NCBI GenBank assembly: GCA_036937835.1
Contig: CM072878.1
Coordinates: forward strand, 11,498,501-11,562,500
Direction: 5' to 3'
DNA length: 64,000 nt
Source: Pampus argenteus
Taxonomy: Eukaryota; Chordata; Actinopteri; Scombriformes; Stromateidae
The first letter of the stretch is position 1. Every line of letters begins with the position of its first letter. Below the pieces are notes generated by a model. It did no database searches and had not been told where the DNA came from. It worked only from the letters and a program-made list of their open reading frames with translations. Made by a program: the position numbers and the translations under genes. Shown here in pieces: positions 35,922 to 49,163 of the stretch.

Positions 35922-38900
35922 TTATTCAGCAACATCACCCTAGAAAACAAACAAGAAACAAAAAAATATTCAGCATGTATTCTTACAATAAAAAGTAAAA
36001 TAAAGAATAATATGAAAAATACATTTAAATAACTGCATTAACTTAAATTGTTACCTTTCCAGACTCACGACTCTTGGCCCTCAGCTTGTTGACCTGGGAC
36101 TCAGAGATATCAGCGCGCTCCTGAGCTTCCTCCAGCTCATGCTGAACCTTTCTGAACCTGGACAGGTGGGTGTTGGCCTGCTCTTCCTGTTATGGGATTG
36201 GAATTACAGCATGTTTGTTTTTTTCTTTTTTTTAAATATTACATCATATTAGTATGTTTTCTTTGTGTAGTTATTGATTTGTGCTACATTCCTATATGAA
36301 AAATCACAAAACATTTGACTCACAGCCTCCTCAGCTTGTCTCTTGTAAGCCTTGACCTTGAGCTGCAGCTTATCTACCAGATCCTGAAGTCTGTGCACAT
36401 TCTTCTTGTCCTCCTCAGTCTATGCAAAAAAAAGTGTGTTACTGATGGAGTAAAAATATGGAATTAAGAAATCATAATTGTTTTTAGTTAAATCAGAAAT
36501 TACCTGGTAGGTCAGCTCCTTTACTCTTCTCTCATATTTGCGGACTCCCTTGACAGCATCAGCTCCACGTCTCTGCTCAGCCTCGACTTCAGCTTCCAGT
36601 TCACGAACCTGTAATGTGATGTTATATAGTTTATCAAAACCTTGTAAAGGAATTTTAGTACCGTGAAAGGTTTAATTTATTCAACATATTGAAAGTGTGA
36701 TAAAGTAGATATATTATGAGCATACCCTTGATTCCAGTTTCTGGAGCTGCTTCTTGCCACCCTTCATGGCGAGGTTCTCAGCCTCATCCAGACGGTGCTG
36801 CAGGTCCTTGACTGTGACCTCCAGGTTCTTCTTCATCCTCTCCAGGTGAGCACTGGTGTCCTGCTCCTTCTTCAGCTCCTCAGCCATCATAGCAGCCTGA
36901 AATGATGGGCATTTTGGACGTATGATTTTGAATGTCTTGACATTAATGTTCTTGCATAAACAAGTATACAAGTGAAGTTAAGTTGCTTTTTTTTTTTTTA
37001 AAGAAGACTCATAAACATAAACTTACATCAGTGATAGCCTTCTTGGCTTTCTCCTCAGCATTTCTTGCTTCCTGAACAGCATCGTCCACTTCACCCTGAA
37101 CTTGCACAAAGTCGGCCTCCAGCTTCTTCTTGGTGTTCAGCAGACTGGTGTTCTGAATATTAAAAAGTCACATTTGTTATGTATTATAAATCGGGTGTGT
37201 ATATGTATTCTGTATAAAAGACATTATCTTGTGAATCATCGAAGACAAACCTGTGAGTGAAGCAGTCCGACGCGCTCACTAGCATCAACCAACTCCTGCT
37301 CAGCCACTTTGCGTCCTCTCTCTGTTTGCTCCAGAGCAGCTCTCAGCTCCTCGATCTCAGCCACCATCAGGCCGTTTCTGCGCTCCACCATGGCAACCTG
37401 CTCCTTCATGTCTTCCTGTCCTCTGACAGCGTCATCAAGGTGCAGTTGGGCATCCTGGCAACACATGGAGAAAAAAAAAAAAAGTTATTTTTTTTTTGCT
37501 CTTCAGCATTTGTTTATTCATTGATCAGACAAAGCTCACCTTGAGCTGTCCCTGGACATTCCTCAGGTGTTTCTGGGCCTCAGTAGCCTGCCTGTTTGCA
37601 TGGCTCAGCTGAATCTCCATCTCATTCAGGTCTCCCTCCATCTTCTTCTTGATTCTCAGGGCATCATTTCTGCTCCTGATCTCAGAATCAAGAGTGCTCT
37701 GCATGGAGTCGATCACCCTCTGGCTGTTCCTCTTGATCTGCTCCATCTCCTCGTCCTTCTCTGCCAGCTTCCTGTCTACCTCACCTTTGATCTGGTTAAG
37801 CTCAAGCTGAACACGGAGAATCTTGGCTTCCTCATGCTCCAGTGTGCCCTTAAGGAAAAAGTTTGAACATGTACCTAAAAGTTACCAGTCTTTCTCAAAA
37901 AAAATTAAAGAAAAATCCAATATCAATACATAATATTACATATATGCTGTTGTATTTTATAGTAAGTAATCTAATACTGTAGGTCAGATTTATACCTCTG
38001 CTTCCTCCAGTGCTGACTGAATCTCAGACTTCTCAGTCTCCACGCTCTTCTTGGCTTTCTCCAGTTCATGGATGCTCTTTCCAGACTCACCAATCTGTTC
38101 AGTCAGGTCTGAGATCTCCTCTGTAGAACAACCAAAGCCAAAATTCATCTTAGAGAAATGTAGACTATGCTGTATACATTAAAAAATCTCAAAACCTCAT
38201 GACCTATACCTGTGAAAGCCAAGGAAAAACCCCTTACAAACATTATAACAGTTATATTAAATATTGTGGACTAGACATACGCTGCAGGTTCTTGTTCTCT
38301 CTCTTCATGGTCTCCAGATGATCCAGAGCCTCCTCGTAAGAGTTCTTCATCTTGAACAGTTCAGTGCTCAGAGAGCGAGCCTCCTTCTGGGCTCCTTCCA
38401 GCTCTGCCTGGCCCTCCTCATATTTCTGTTTCCATTCTGCAAGGACCTAAATTTATATAGATGAATAACAATGATTAGTTATTATTAATAGATTTGTGTG
38501 TTCACCTGAGTCAGTGTGGTTTTTAATTTCCTGTTACCTTATCAAAGTTCCTCTGCTTCTTGTCAAGGTTGGCAGCCAGACCATTAGCTCTCTCTACATC
38601 GATCATGAGGTCCTCCACCTCAGCCTGTAGCCTCTGCTTGGTCTTCTCCAGAGAGGCACACTTTGAGTTTACAGCCTCAATGGACTCCTCAGCATCCTGG
38701 AGACGCTGAGCAAGCTTTTTCCTGCAATGAGCATTTATTTTCTAGTACTTATTTGCACATATAGATCACAAACAAAAAATGTAATTAAAAATGTTGTATG
38801 TATTAAAAAAGTGTAAAGGTTTTATGTACTTGGCCTCCTCCAGCTCCTCAGTGCGCTGGATAGCATCAGTCTCATATTTGGACCTCCACTGAGCCACTTC

Positions 38901-41453
38901 GCTGTTAGCCTTGGACATTCCTCGCTGCAGCTCAGCTTTAGCCTCCTGCTCCTCCTCAAACTGCTCTCTGAGCAGATCACAGTCATGGCGAGCTGACTGA
39001 ACAGCATGGGCCAGAGCATTCTTGGCCTGATGAACATGACAGAGACATTTTTAATTGACCTATAAAGTACATGGATATTGTCTAAATACATAGTTTATCA
39101 TAGTTAAAGATGATTGATTTAGTCATATAGTACAGGTAAACATGTTATACCTTCACTTCCTCCTCAACGTGCCTCTTGAGTTCCTCAATCTGCTGAGTGT
39201 AAGCCTGCTTGCCCCTGGTCAGCTGGGAAACAAGAGCTTCTTTCTCCTCAAGCTGGCGTGTGAACTCACCTGAACGACAAAATATAAATCAGTTTGTGAA
39301 AACGACGACCAACCAACTCGCAGGCGGTTGTATTTTAGGTGACTCACCATTCTCTGTCTGCAGTCTCGCCTTCTGTGCGTTTATGTCATTCAGCTGGCGC
39401 ACATTCTCGTCATTTTTGGACTTAAGTTCACTCAGCTGGTCCTCGAGGGTTCTGCACATTTTTTCCAAGTTGCCCTGTTAAAAACAAAACATGATGCGTT
39501 AAAAAAAAAACATTTACATGAGCAAAGAAAATGTTGAGCATTTATCTAAGTTAAAAGCTACTGCCATATTTATCCAGTATATTTCAGATTTCTAAGCACA
39601 ATTAAAGGCAAAAATTTTCACCTTTAAACAAAACACTTACTTTGGATTTAGCTACAGCCTCCATGTTGCTGGAGAGGTCATCAATCTCCATCTTGTACTC
39701 GCTCTTCTCCTTCTCCAGCTTCTGCTTGACACGCTGGAGGTTGTCGATCTGCTCTCCCAGCTCTGCAACGCTGTCCGCCTGCTTCTTGCGGAGAGCTGAT
39801 GCGGTAGCTTCATGCTGCAGGGTTGACTCTTCCAGGTCACGACGCAGCTTCTGGAACTCGGCCTCACGCTTCTTGTTCATCTCAATCTGAGAGGCTGTTG
39901 CTCCACCAGCTTCCTCAAGCCTCTCACTGATCTCCTCAAGTTCCCTGGAGAGGTCAGCCCTCTGCTTCTCCACTTTAGCCCGAGCAGCCCTCTCAGCCTC
40001 AATTTCTTCTTCTAGCTCCTCAATACGAGCCTAGGTTTGATGATAGTAACATCAAGAGGGTTGTTGACAAGAACATACTGTAACAACTTGTTTTTGTAGT
40101 CACTCAGTGTAACATTCATGTCAAATACTAACCTGGAGTTCCTTGATCTTCTTCTGCAGCTGAGCACCAAGAGACTGTTCATCCTCAATCTTGCTGATCA
40201 GCTGGCTGATCTCAAACTCCTTCCTGGAAGAGGGAAAAGAAAGTTACAGTTTTAGTTTTGACTCGTTGTGTTACATTATGGGATTAGTTCAATATAAGGA
40301 AGATAAAAAAACAACGCTTACTTCTTGATTTTCTCCTCAGATTGCTGCTTGTCATTCTCCAGATCCATTACGGATTCCTGGGCCAGTTTCAGATCTCCCT
40401 CGAGCTTCCTCTTGGCTCTCTCAAGGTCCATACGGAGCTTCTTCTCTTGCTCCAGTGATCCCTCAAGCTTTTGAGATAATATTATAATGTTGAAGTTATG
40501 TTTTTGTCATGGAAAGCCAATTCTAACAAACAAGCTACTATTACAAACATGTTATCAAAAGCAATGTTTTCTCACATCGTCCACTTGCTGCTCAAGCTTT
40601 GTCTTGGCCTTGGTCAGAGTGTTGACTTTGTCCTCCTCTGCCTGGAGATCATCCAGTGTTTGCTGGTGAGCCTCTTGGAGGGCTTTCTTCTCCTTTGTTA
40701 ACTTGGCAATAGCCTCATCTTGAGATGTCATCTCCTCTGTCAGGTTTTTCACCTAAAAGTATCAGAAAATATATTTTTTATCACTTTATATCCATATGTT
40801 TGAAAGCTTACTTCATATACTTTCTCTTATTTCATTGTTTAGGTTTAAAATGATTCCAACCTTGTTTTCAGTTGCATGTTTCTCCTTCTCCACTTTAGCC
40901 AAGGTGAGCTCCAAGTCATCAATATCTTTTTTCAGCTCAGAGCATTCATCCTCCAGCTTCCTCTTCTTGGCAGTCAGCTCAGCATTGATTTCCTCTTCAT
41001 CTTCCAGTCTCTCGGTTGTCTCTTTAAGTTTAGCCTCAAGCTGGATCTTGCTCTTAATCAGACCTTCACACCTTTCCTCTGCATCACCGAGGCTCTCAAC
41101 TTCCTATAGGATGTTTTGAACATACATTAAGTGACAACATTCATTTAGTGTAGTGTGGATGTGACAGAATAATACTTGTTTTTGTTATCCTACTCACCGC
41201 AGCCACTTGCAGTTGCAGGTCATTCTTCTCCTGCAGCAGAGAAACCATCTTCTCCTCCAGCTCCTTCTTCTTAGCCAGAGCAGTAGCCAGGTCTGTTTTC
41301 ATCTTATCATAGTTCTCCTTCATCTGATGCAGCTCCTTCTCAGTCTCAGCACTCTTCAGAAGAGGCTTGATCTTGAAGTACAGATTCATCCATGGCCAGT
41401 TTTTCACATTCATGAATGAGCGGATGTTGTACTGGATGGAGAAGATTGCTTCC
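35922..41453 (-). other. Myosin rod (coiled-coil tail) exons
   Basis: Exons: 41198-41453, 40861-41103, 40576-40752, 40322-40467, 40133-40223, 39641-40030, 39348-39474, 39151-39269, 38830-39026, 38538-38721, 38281-38446, 37996-38120, 37540-37848, 37251-37454, 37027-37152, 36726-36896, 36504-36608, 36324-36419, 36055-36186 and 35922-35939. The first begins at the end of the neck (NWPWMNLYFKIKPLL). The rest encode an uninterrupted heptad-repeat coiled coil forming S2 and light meromyosin. The final exon carries only five codons plus the stop. Confidence 0.94.
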
Positions 41454-44400
41454 CTAAAAGAATAGCATCAATTTATGTATTGATATTTTTGGAAAATAAA
41501 GAGACAATGCAGCGTACTGTATGATAATCCTACCTCCTCTCCATCATCTTAACGAACTCTTTCCTCATAACATATCCTCTGCAGAGAGCCTGAGTCATGG
41601 TCACCAGAGTAGCCAGTTTATCATCTCTCATCTCCTCCAGTTGACCCAGCAGACCAGCTTTGAAAAACACCTGTGTGGTTGTTTGAAGGAACTCAGTCAT
41701 TAGCACACAAAAAGGACATTTGTACATGCCATATTTATTGATATTGTTTATAAGAAATTGACCTTAGTGTGTCCAAACTTGTACTGAGTGTGATCGACAT
41801 CGATGGAGCCCAGCAGCTTCTCTGAAGCCTTCTTGTTGTCAATGAACTGTCCCTCAGGGATGACACTGGCATTCAACACTTTGTATCTGCAAGAAAGAAT
41901 TATGTTGTTACTAATGACCCCACGTCTTGGCTGGCTAGTTTAACTCAGCTGAAAGCAACTTGACTTGCTTATATTTAAAATTGCATCACCTCTGTTTGAA
42001 ATCACCGTAGAGGATTCTGCTAGGGAAGCCCTTTCTGCAGATTCTGATGCCTTCAAGCACACCGTTACACCTCAGCTGATGGATGACCAAGAAGTTCTCC
42101 ATAAGACCTGAAATTTGTAAATTCACATAGTTTAAAATATTTCTTTATATCACGATGTTATGTTTAGTGTGCAGTGCTGGGCTATGTGGTTCTTACCTGG
42201 GGTCTTTGATTCATTAGGAATCAGACAACGGACAAAATGAGGGTGAGTGCTCCTCAAGTTGGTCATCAGCTTGCCCAAGTTCTCCTGTTGATCAGCAAGA
42301 CCGGACAAAAGGTCAACGGTAATTCAAGATATTTTATTCTATATTTGATTTTGGCTGCTCCAGGACCAGGGAAACCAATTTCGTTGCATCCCATGTTTAC
42401 ATGTGTTGCAATGACAAATAAAAATCCTTGAATCCTTGAATCCTTGAAGATGAGGTTTTTAAATTTGTATACAAAAACTATGAAACAATACATACTCTGA
42501 AAAGAGCAGACACGGTCTGGAAGGAACCACCCTTCTTCTTGCCACCCTTTTTGCCACCACCAGCAGCCTCTGTTTTCCAAAACATTAAATTGAATTAATG
42601 GCACATAATAAATAACTTTGCAGAATCTCTTTTAAGCTTTCCACTTAATCTTATTTCTCACCCTCAGCTCCAGCACGGGTTGCATACAGGAAGGCCAGAA
42701 GTTTGTTTGAGGACTTCTGGTAGAGCTGGACAACTGAGTCATTCAGAGGGTCCTTGTTCTTGTCCAACCAGCCATTAATATTGTAGTCCACTGTACCAGC
42801 ATAGTGAACCAGGGAGAAGTGAGCCTCAGCCTTGCCCTTTGCAGGCTTCGGCTTCTCATAGGCCTTGGTCTTGCCAAGATGCTGATCATTCAGCTTGTTC
42901 TTGAAAGTTGTGTCAGAGGCCTTGGGGAACATGCACTCCTCTTCAAGGATGGAGAAGATGCCCATTGGCTGACAAAGAAAATCAAGTTAAAAATTAAACT
43001 GCATAAGCAAACATTTGCATATGAATCAAGAAATGCCTACGACCTGATTGACTACTTACCTTCTCAATAAGCTCAATGCAGGCAGCCAAGTCCATACCAA
43101 AGTCGATGAACTCCCAGACAATTCCTTCTTTCTTGTACTCCTCTTGCTCCAGGACAAACATGTGGTGGTTGAAGAACTGTTGCAGTTTCTCATTGGTGAA
43201 GTTAATGCAGAGTTGCTCCAAGCTGTTGAACTGCAATTACAGAAATGTATTGAATTCCAGCGTTCAACAGTGTTCACCTTTGAATTGCCTAGATATTTTT
43301 TTAATCACTCACATCAAAGATCTCAAATCCAGCAATGTCCAACACTCCAATGAAGTACTGTCTTGGCTGCTTTGTGTCCAGCATCTCATTGATACGGATG
43401 ACCATCCACAAGAACATTTTCTCATAGACAGACTTGCACAGAGCACTGACAGAATTGTTGACCTAGAAATAAAGAGTTTAGCATGAGTATTTTTCAGAAT
43501 CAAAATATGCATATTGCCCTTTTATTTTTAACATTCAGTTTTTTCTTTATCTTACCTGTGGCACGGTCTGACCTTTGGTCACCATCTCGTTTCCGACCTT
43601 GACTCTGGGGTAGCACAGAGCTTTCAGCATATCAGCAGAGTTCAGGCCCAAGAGGTAGGCGATTTTATCAGCCACTGGTAGAAAAAAAACCCTTTAGCTG
43701 ACATTGAACTGGGACATGTTCAAAAATATATGTTAAATACTGACCCGTAGTAGATTTCCTACAAGATATTTATCAGACTTACCTTCTGTGCCATCAGGTT
43801 CAGCCTGCTCCTCACGCTGCTTCTGCTTGAATTTCATGTTACCATGATGCATCACAGCACCAGTCAGCTTGTAGATGCCAAATTTCTCCTCAGCAGTGAA
43901 GCCCAAGATGTCAATAGCAGTCTAAATGGGACATAAAGAAGTTATTGGCATTTGAAACATTTCCCCCAGTTGTCTTAAACATGCAAGATCTGTTTAACTA
44001 AAATGTTTTCTTACATCCGTTGCAATGAACTCCTCCACATCATTGATGCTTTTGACAGTGATTTCACCCTGACTGATCATTGGGTAGTCATAGGGGTTGG
44101 TGGTGATCAGAAGAGCCTCTAGAAGAGCACAGTAGAAATATGTATTAATGTTTAGTGTTGTCTCTGGTATTGTTTAAATTTCAAATTCACACAGTAACAT
44201 ACCCAGGAGCTCAGGCTTGTGGCCAGTCATCAGCTGATAGAAGATGTGGTAGCTTCTCTCAGCAGACAACTGGAAGGTCACACGAGACTTCTCCAGCAGA
44301 TCTAAGAAAAACATATTTAACTATGATATTACTGTATTACATTTAAATACTATTACTTCCTCAAAGACCAGTTTATAGCCCAGGTGAATCTTGATTCACA

Positions 44401-45883
44401 CAAAGGTTGGAACTTACATGTCTCGATATCAGCTGAAGCCAGTTTACCAGAAGAGCCGAAGTGGATTCTGATGAATTTACCCTAGAGGGTCATTGATAAC
44501 ATCAGTTTCAGCAACACAGATATTCATCAACACAGATATGCTTAAGATATTGTTTGGAGTACTTACAAAACGAGAGGAGTTGTCATTCCTCACAGTCTTG
44601 GCATTACCATAGGCCTCCAGCAGAGGGTTGGCTGCAACAATTTGGTCCTCAAGGGAACCCTGCAAGAGAAGATTACATAATATAATACATAATATAAACA
44701 TTCAAATGAACTTTCCCCTGACAAACAGCTTTATCTTTTTACCAATTTACCTGCATCTTGCCAGCCACTGGCTCAGCCTTCTTGGCTCCAATAGCTGCAA
44801 TTGTTGCAAAGTACTGGATGACACGCTTGGTGTTGACAGTCTTTCCGGCACCGGATTCTCCACTGTGGTATAAGAGACACATGTCAGGTTTCTGCTTAAT
44901 TATCATTATATGATTTAGCATTACAGCTTATATTATACTTACGTAATCAGGACAGACTGGTTCTCACGATCTGAAATACAAACATAGAAATTTAACATGG
45001 ATTCTGTCTTTGTAATCCCTTCAGTGAGCTTATATTTAAGTGTAATGCTACACAATTGTAAACTTACCTGTGTGCATGAACTGATAGGCATTATCAGAGA
45101 TGGAGAAGATGTGAGGTGGTGCCTCAATCCTCTTCTTGCCTCTGTATCCTCCCACAACTATAGCATCATACACTGGAAGCCACTTGTAGGGATTCACGAC
45201 GACGCAAAACAACCCAGAGTAGGTCTGTAATAGTACAGATAGACAATAAACTTAGTGTTGATATTTTCATATGTAGATATAAATGCACATTGCATTAGTA
45301 ACGTGGGAACTCACGTAGATCATCCATGATGCAAAACGCTCTTTGAGGTTATACAGCACAGCAGGCTCGTTGAGGTGGGTCATCATGGCCATGTCCTCAA
45401 TTTTATCATACTTTGGAGGGTTCATGGGGTAGATCTCATCTTCTTTTACAGTGAGCGACTGCATAGGATATATACAAATTAAAAATGTTTTTACTAAGAT
45501 TTTTAATCACATTTATTGCTTATCAGATATATATCCTTGATATTCATTGTGTTAGTATGCATGCAAAACCACTAAGATATAGTTAATGGAAAGAATAACA
45601 TCCTTCTACATAGAAAGAGTCTTCAATGGAAATAGAGAGTAAAATAGTGTTAAAAGTACAATAATGAATTGCCTACCTTTCCATCCACTAATGTCTGAAC
45701 TGTGGCTTTGCCACCCTCCTTGCTCACAAGTTTGCCCTTCAGATACATCTCTTCCTTGTGAGCCACAAAGAAGGCAGTTTTGGCATCAAAAGGAGCAGTT
45801 TGTGCTTCAATCCTCTCCCTCTCTGGCTTCCGGAGGTAGATGGCCGCCGGGCCATAACACTCCATCTCTGCGTCTGTGCTCAT
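35922..45883 (-). CDS. Fast skeletal muscle myosin heavy chain
   Basis: Thirty-nine coding exons join in frame to 1938 aa, the usual length for sarcomeric myosin II heavy chains, with canonical GT..AG sites throughout. The protein starts MSTDAEMECYGPAAIYLRK and ends RAKSRESGKGDVAE. It is the ATP-driven motor of thick filaments and dimerises through its rod. All motor signature motifs are present (see the motor and rod entries). The N-terminus and loop 2 (EAAGGGKKGGKKKGG) are of the fast skeletal type rather than cardiac or slow. I cannot assign an exact orthologue among the many teleost fast myh genes, so no symbol is given. The gene is compact (about 10.5 kb), with introns mostly of 80-300 bp. 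Fragments of a related exon about 4 kb upstream suggest it once had a tandem neighbour. Confidence 0.96.
41534..45883 (-). other. Myosin motor domain and light-chain-binding neck exons
   Basis: Exons: 45677-45883, 45315-45458, 45068-45224, 44943-44970, 44751-44862, 44567-44659, 44418-44481, 44203-44301, 44015-44118, 43783-43921, 43556-43674, 43313-43462, 43060-43230, 42662-42968, 42496-42569, 42197-42284, 41990-42107, 41763-41886 and 41534-41670. The P-loop GESGAGKT is at residues 180-187, split across two exons. Switch I is NDNSSRFGKF, switch II is LDIAGFE, and the actin-binding region ends with the Lys/Gly-rich loop 2. The SH1/SH2 segment reads GIRICRKGFPSRILYGDF. The last exon here holds the IQ region (ALCRGYVMRKEF). 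No catalytic residue appears to be lost. Confidence 0.94.
42300..42450 (+). mobile_element. Retroelement 3'-end insertion in a myosin intron
   Basis: The intron between exons 42197-42284 and 42496-42569 contains TTTCGTTGCATCCCATG, then TGTGTTGCAATGACAAATAA, ending in three tandem TCCTTGAA units. Such a tail (TGCAATGACAATAAA plus short tandem repeats) is typical of 3' ends of L2/Rex1-like LINEs and SINEs that borrow them. It is antisense to the myosin gene. Confidence 0.65.
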
Positions 45884-46425
45884 GGTGGCACTTTAGTGGA
45901 GACTGAAAAGATAATGTTAAAATATCAGCATGATGTAGTAATGGTCTACTATTTATTTGATGTTGGAGATATTGACATCTTTTACCTCTCCTCGTTCCAA
46001 AAACGTATGAGTGGTACAGTACGTGGAGTCCCAAGATGCTATATATATATATATAAAAAAAAAGATGATTAAACATGAGTACTTTTTTCAAGTTAGTTTT
46101 TTCTTATTTAAAATCTTCCTTGCGGAAAGTCAGTTTGAGAGCAGTTGAGCATGAAGGTGGCGACGCTTATTCAGACTTAACTAGTGTTAGCAACACAAAC
46201 TTATTAATTGTATGATTTCTGGACAAAACCTAAATTATTTCAAGGATATTGTTTTGGAATAATGTTGTCTGTTTAAGACTACTTGACTGAGCCATGAAAC
46301 AAAGATAACAGTCAAAGAATCATGGACAATATTCATTAGTAATTAGCTACACATTAACTTCACAGACTAATGAATAAGTCAAACAGAGCACGCAGTAGAG
46401 AAACTCACCTGTGTTGGGATCAGTT
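45884..46425 (-). other. 5' UTR exons of the myosin heavy chain
   Basis: The start-codon exon begins at 45902 after an acceptor. A second non-coding exon spans 45986-46038, with its acceptor in an AT repeat (TATATATAG|CATC) and donor GAG|GTAAAA. The first non-coding exon ends at 46409 (donor CACAG|GTGAG) and starts near 46425, judged from the TATA box. Two leading non-coding exons are usual for sarcomeric MYH genes. Confidence 0.7.
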
Positions 46426-46481
46426 CATGCTGAGGTCCACTGCTGCCTCTTTTATAGAGGGCGAGAGTGCTTGGTCAGCTG
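46426..46481 (-). promoter_or_regulatory. Myosin core promoter: TATA box and E-box
   Basis: CTATAAAAG on the minus strand (TATAAAA at 46450-46456) lies about 30 bp before the inferred transcription start. A CAGCTG E-box, the MyoD/myogenin type, sits 20 bp further upstream at 46476-46481. A perfect MEF2 site was not seen close by. Confidence 0.75.
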
Positions 46482-46738
46482 TGGTCTCTCACTCAATTTG
46501 GTCATGAACTCATCCTGTTGCTTATTTTCTGGCAGTGACATTAAGGCAGCTTGCAAATGTTTTTATGTTTAAAAAGGATTTAAAAAAAATACATAATGCA
46601 GTGTGATGTATCAAAATACCATTGTTTAGTAGGAACACTGAAAATGTACATTTAAATGAAGTATTTTGCTAATAAACTTTATTTATTATACTAGAGCAAA
46701 TACCTTCCTCACAGATAAACTGATTTGATTGTGACTGA

Positions 46739-46764
46739 TTATATATATATATATATATATATAT
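46739..46764. repeat. (AT)n microsatellite
   Basis: About 13 AT units, 280 bp upstream of the myosin promoter. Confidence 0.9.
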
Positions 46765-48240
46765 TAACACACTCGTTTTCATGAGAAATGGTGACTAAGT
46801 GTTAGAAATGGGCACATACCAAACAGGACTTAAAGCTCTGCTTAAGGAAACATGAATATCAAATTACTTAGAGTGAAAGGAGATCCTTATTCTTTAACAA
46901 ACTTGTCATAAATGTTGATCCACCGTTACTTTCCTTTCATTACACTACAGATATGGGTTGTGTACAATCTCAATAAATATAGTTCTTCATTTAAAGGACA
47001 TGAAAGTTGAAACACCAATAATCATTTTATTTTTTTATTCATGGAAAGCTATGGCGGTTTTGGAACTCATCCAAGTTCCTTTGGTATTCAGTTGCAGGAT
47101 ACCAACGTATTTGAGATCCCTGAAATTAAACAAACTTAACCCCTAAATTACATTAATACAAGACAGTCGAAACAACACTGTTCACTGTTAATATAAACTA
47201 TATACTATAAGTCTATATTATGTATAGGGCTTAATAATGCTTGGTAATGCTATATTTAACAAAGCCTTCAATGTGTTTATAAAAATGTATGTTCGTGCTA
47301 AATACACACAGAAACACACAATACCCAAAAAAACCCCAAAAAAACAAAAATCCACCCAAAAAACTAGAAAGGAAACAAAAAAAAAATTAATAGCTGTGTG
47401 TTTGCACTATTTGGATCTTACAACAAAATGTACGCTCTATTAATTGTTACTACATCATATTGTTATTAACGGGCCATGTCAGCATTAATGGATTATATTT
47501 TTGGAAAGGCACCCAAATATTTGCAGTCTACAGTTACTGGACGTCAGCACATCTCATATTCCTATAATAAAATGAAAGATCAAGTACTCTCCATAAAAGT
47601 TCAATCGCCTGTTATATATATTTCCCTAAATGGACATGGAAACAGAGGACAACTCATCTGAGATGAAGCCCAAAATAAGTTTCACACAACGCAAAATGAA
47701 TTTCACTTGCTACATTTGATACTAAGAAGTTGACATTTAAAGAAGCATGATACAAGTGTCTCGGCAGATCCTGAAAGCTTTTGAGTTATTATTATTAGTC
47801 TCACCACTGAAAATATAAAGAAACATTTGACCCTATCAGGAAAGTGAGTTAACAGTTGTAAATTCGTTCTTAACGGATTTTGACTAATTTCCAAATGGCT
47901 TTTAGGGCAAATAATGAATAATTTCAGTAAATGGCGAGAGAACTTAAAATAACTAGAATGAGTATTTTTTTAATCACTCTTCATAGCTTTCTTGCTACTG
48001 GTACCGATTGCATAAACCCAAATGACATCCTTCAGAATGAATATTTATATAAATCTAAGAATGGATATATGTAGTACTTTATGTGCATGTAGAGAGATTA
48101 GCCTTAGCCTTTGTCTCTTGTAAATAATGAGCTGTTATTTGATAATGGGACTTATTTGCATTAAAAAAAGTCATCATTACAGTGGTCCATGAGGTGTACT
48201 TTATACTGACATGGAAAAAAAAATCCACTTTGGTGTAATT
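46765..48240. other. Intergenic, no gene seen
   Basis: AT-rich flank of the myosin gene with an A-rich stretch at 47320-47385. No exon or recognisable element. Confidence 0.5.
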
Positions 48241-48244
48241 GGGG

Positions 48245-49085
48245 TGTTGATTTATTTTTGCTGCGTATGTGACATAGACATGTTTAGCATGTCACAATGT
48301 ATTCCCTTTAGGATACTCAAGCTGCACAAAGTCATGTGAGATCCAGGCAACAAAAAGCCCTCAGGGTTAGCAGATGGAGGGTTGCCAAGTTGATTCCAAG
48401 TCAAGCTCTGATTTCTGCCTTCCCGAACACAGAGTGGTAGTTTATTCCACAGAAGAGGAGCTTGATAGCTGAAAGCTCCCAATCTACTTTTAGACACTAT
48501 AGGAACCACAAGCATCCTGGGAGCGCAGTGTTCTAGTGGGGTGGTAAGGTACTATGAGCTCTTTTAGATATGATGGTGCCTGACCATGAAGAGCTTTGTA
48601 AGTTAATAGAAGAATTTTAAATTCTTTTCTAGATTTAACGGGTAGCCAGTGTAAGGAAGCCAAAATGGGAGAGATGTGATCTCTGATTTTGGTTCCTGTC
48701 AGAACACGTGCAGCAGCGTTCTGAATCAGCTGCAAACTCTTAAGAGACTTATTAATGCAGCCTGATAGCAAAGAAGTTACAATAGTCCAGCCTAGAAGTA
48801 ACAAATGCATGGACTAGTTTTTTTTTTATGCGTCTGATTTTGGCAATGTTACGCAAGTGGAAGAATGCAGTCCTCGAAAGTTGTTTTATATAGTCATTAA
48901 AGGACAAATCCTGATCAAAGACAACTCCAAGATTTTTTTTACGGTGGAGCTGGAGGCCAGGGTGATCCCGTCTAAGGCTAAATCTCTGGAATGATAGTTT
49001 CTGAGGTGTTTGGGTCCTATTACGAGAACTTCAGTTTTATCTGAATTTAACATCAGAAAATTGTGGGTCATCCAATTTAATCTCT
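48245..49085 (-). mobile_element. Decayed LINE, reverse transcriptase C-terminal part
   Basis: Three broken minus-strand frames in order resemble the end of a non-LTR retrotransposon ORF2. The first holds MLNSDKTEVLVIGPKHLRN. The second holds LQLIQNAAARVLTGTK and ILASLHWLPVKSRKEFKILL, then YKALHGQAPSYLKEL. The third holds GAFSYQAPLLWNKLPLCVR. These blocks are the usual C-terminal signature of fish L2/CR1/Rex-type LINEs. Frameshifts, stops and 5' truncation make it inactive. Confidence 0.85.
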
Positions 49086-49128
49086 ACATGAGTGTCTGAA
49101 CCACAGTTAGGCCAAATATAGCATATAT

Positions 49129-49131
<3 letters not shown>

Positions 49132-49160
<29 letters not shown>
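49132..49160. repeat. (AC)n microsatellite
   Basis: About 14 AC units between the LINE relic and the myosin exon relic. Confidence 0.9.

Positions 49161-49163
<3 letters not shown>

Noticed and set aside
36000..46000. Many plus-strand open frames across the myosin gene
   Set aside because: They are antisense shadows of the coiled-coil exons, whose codon bias leaves the opposite strand open.
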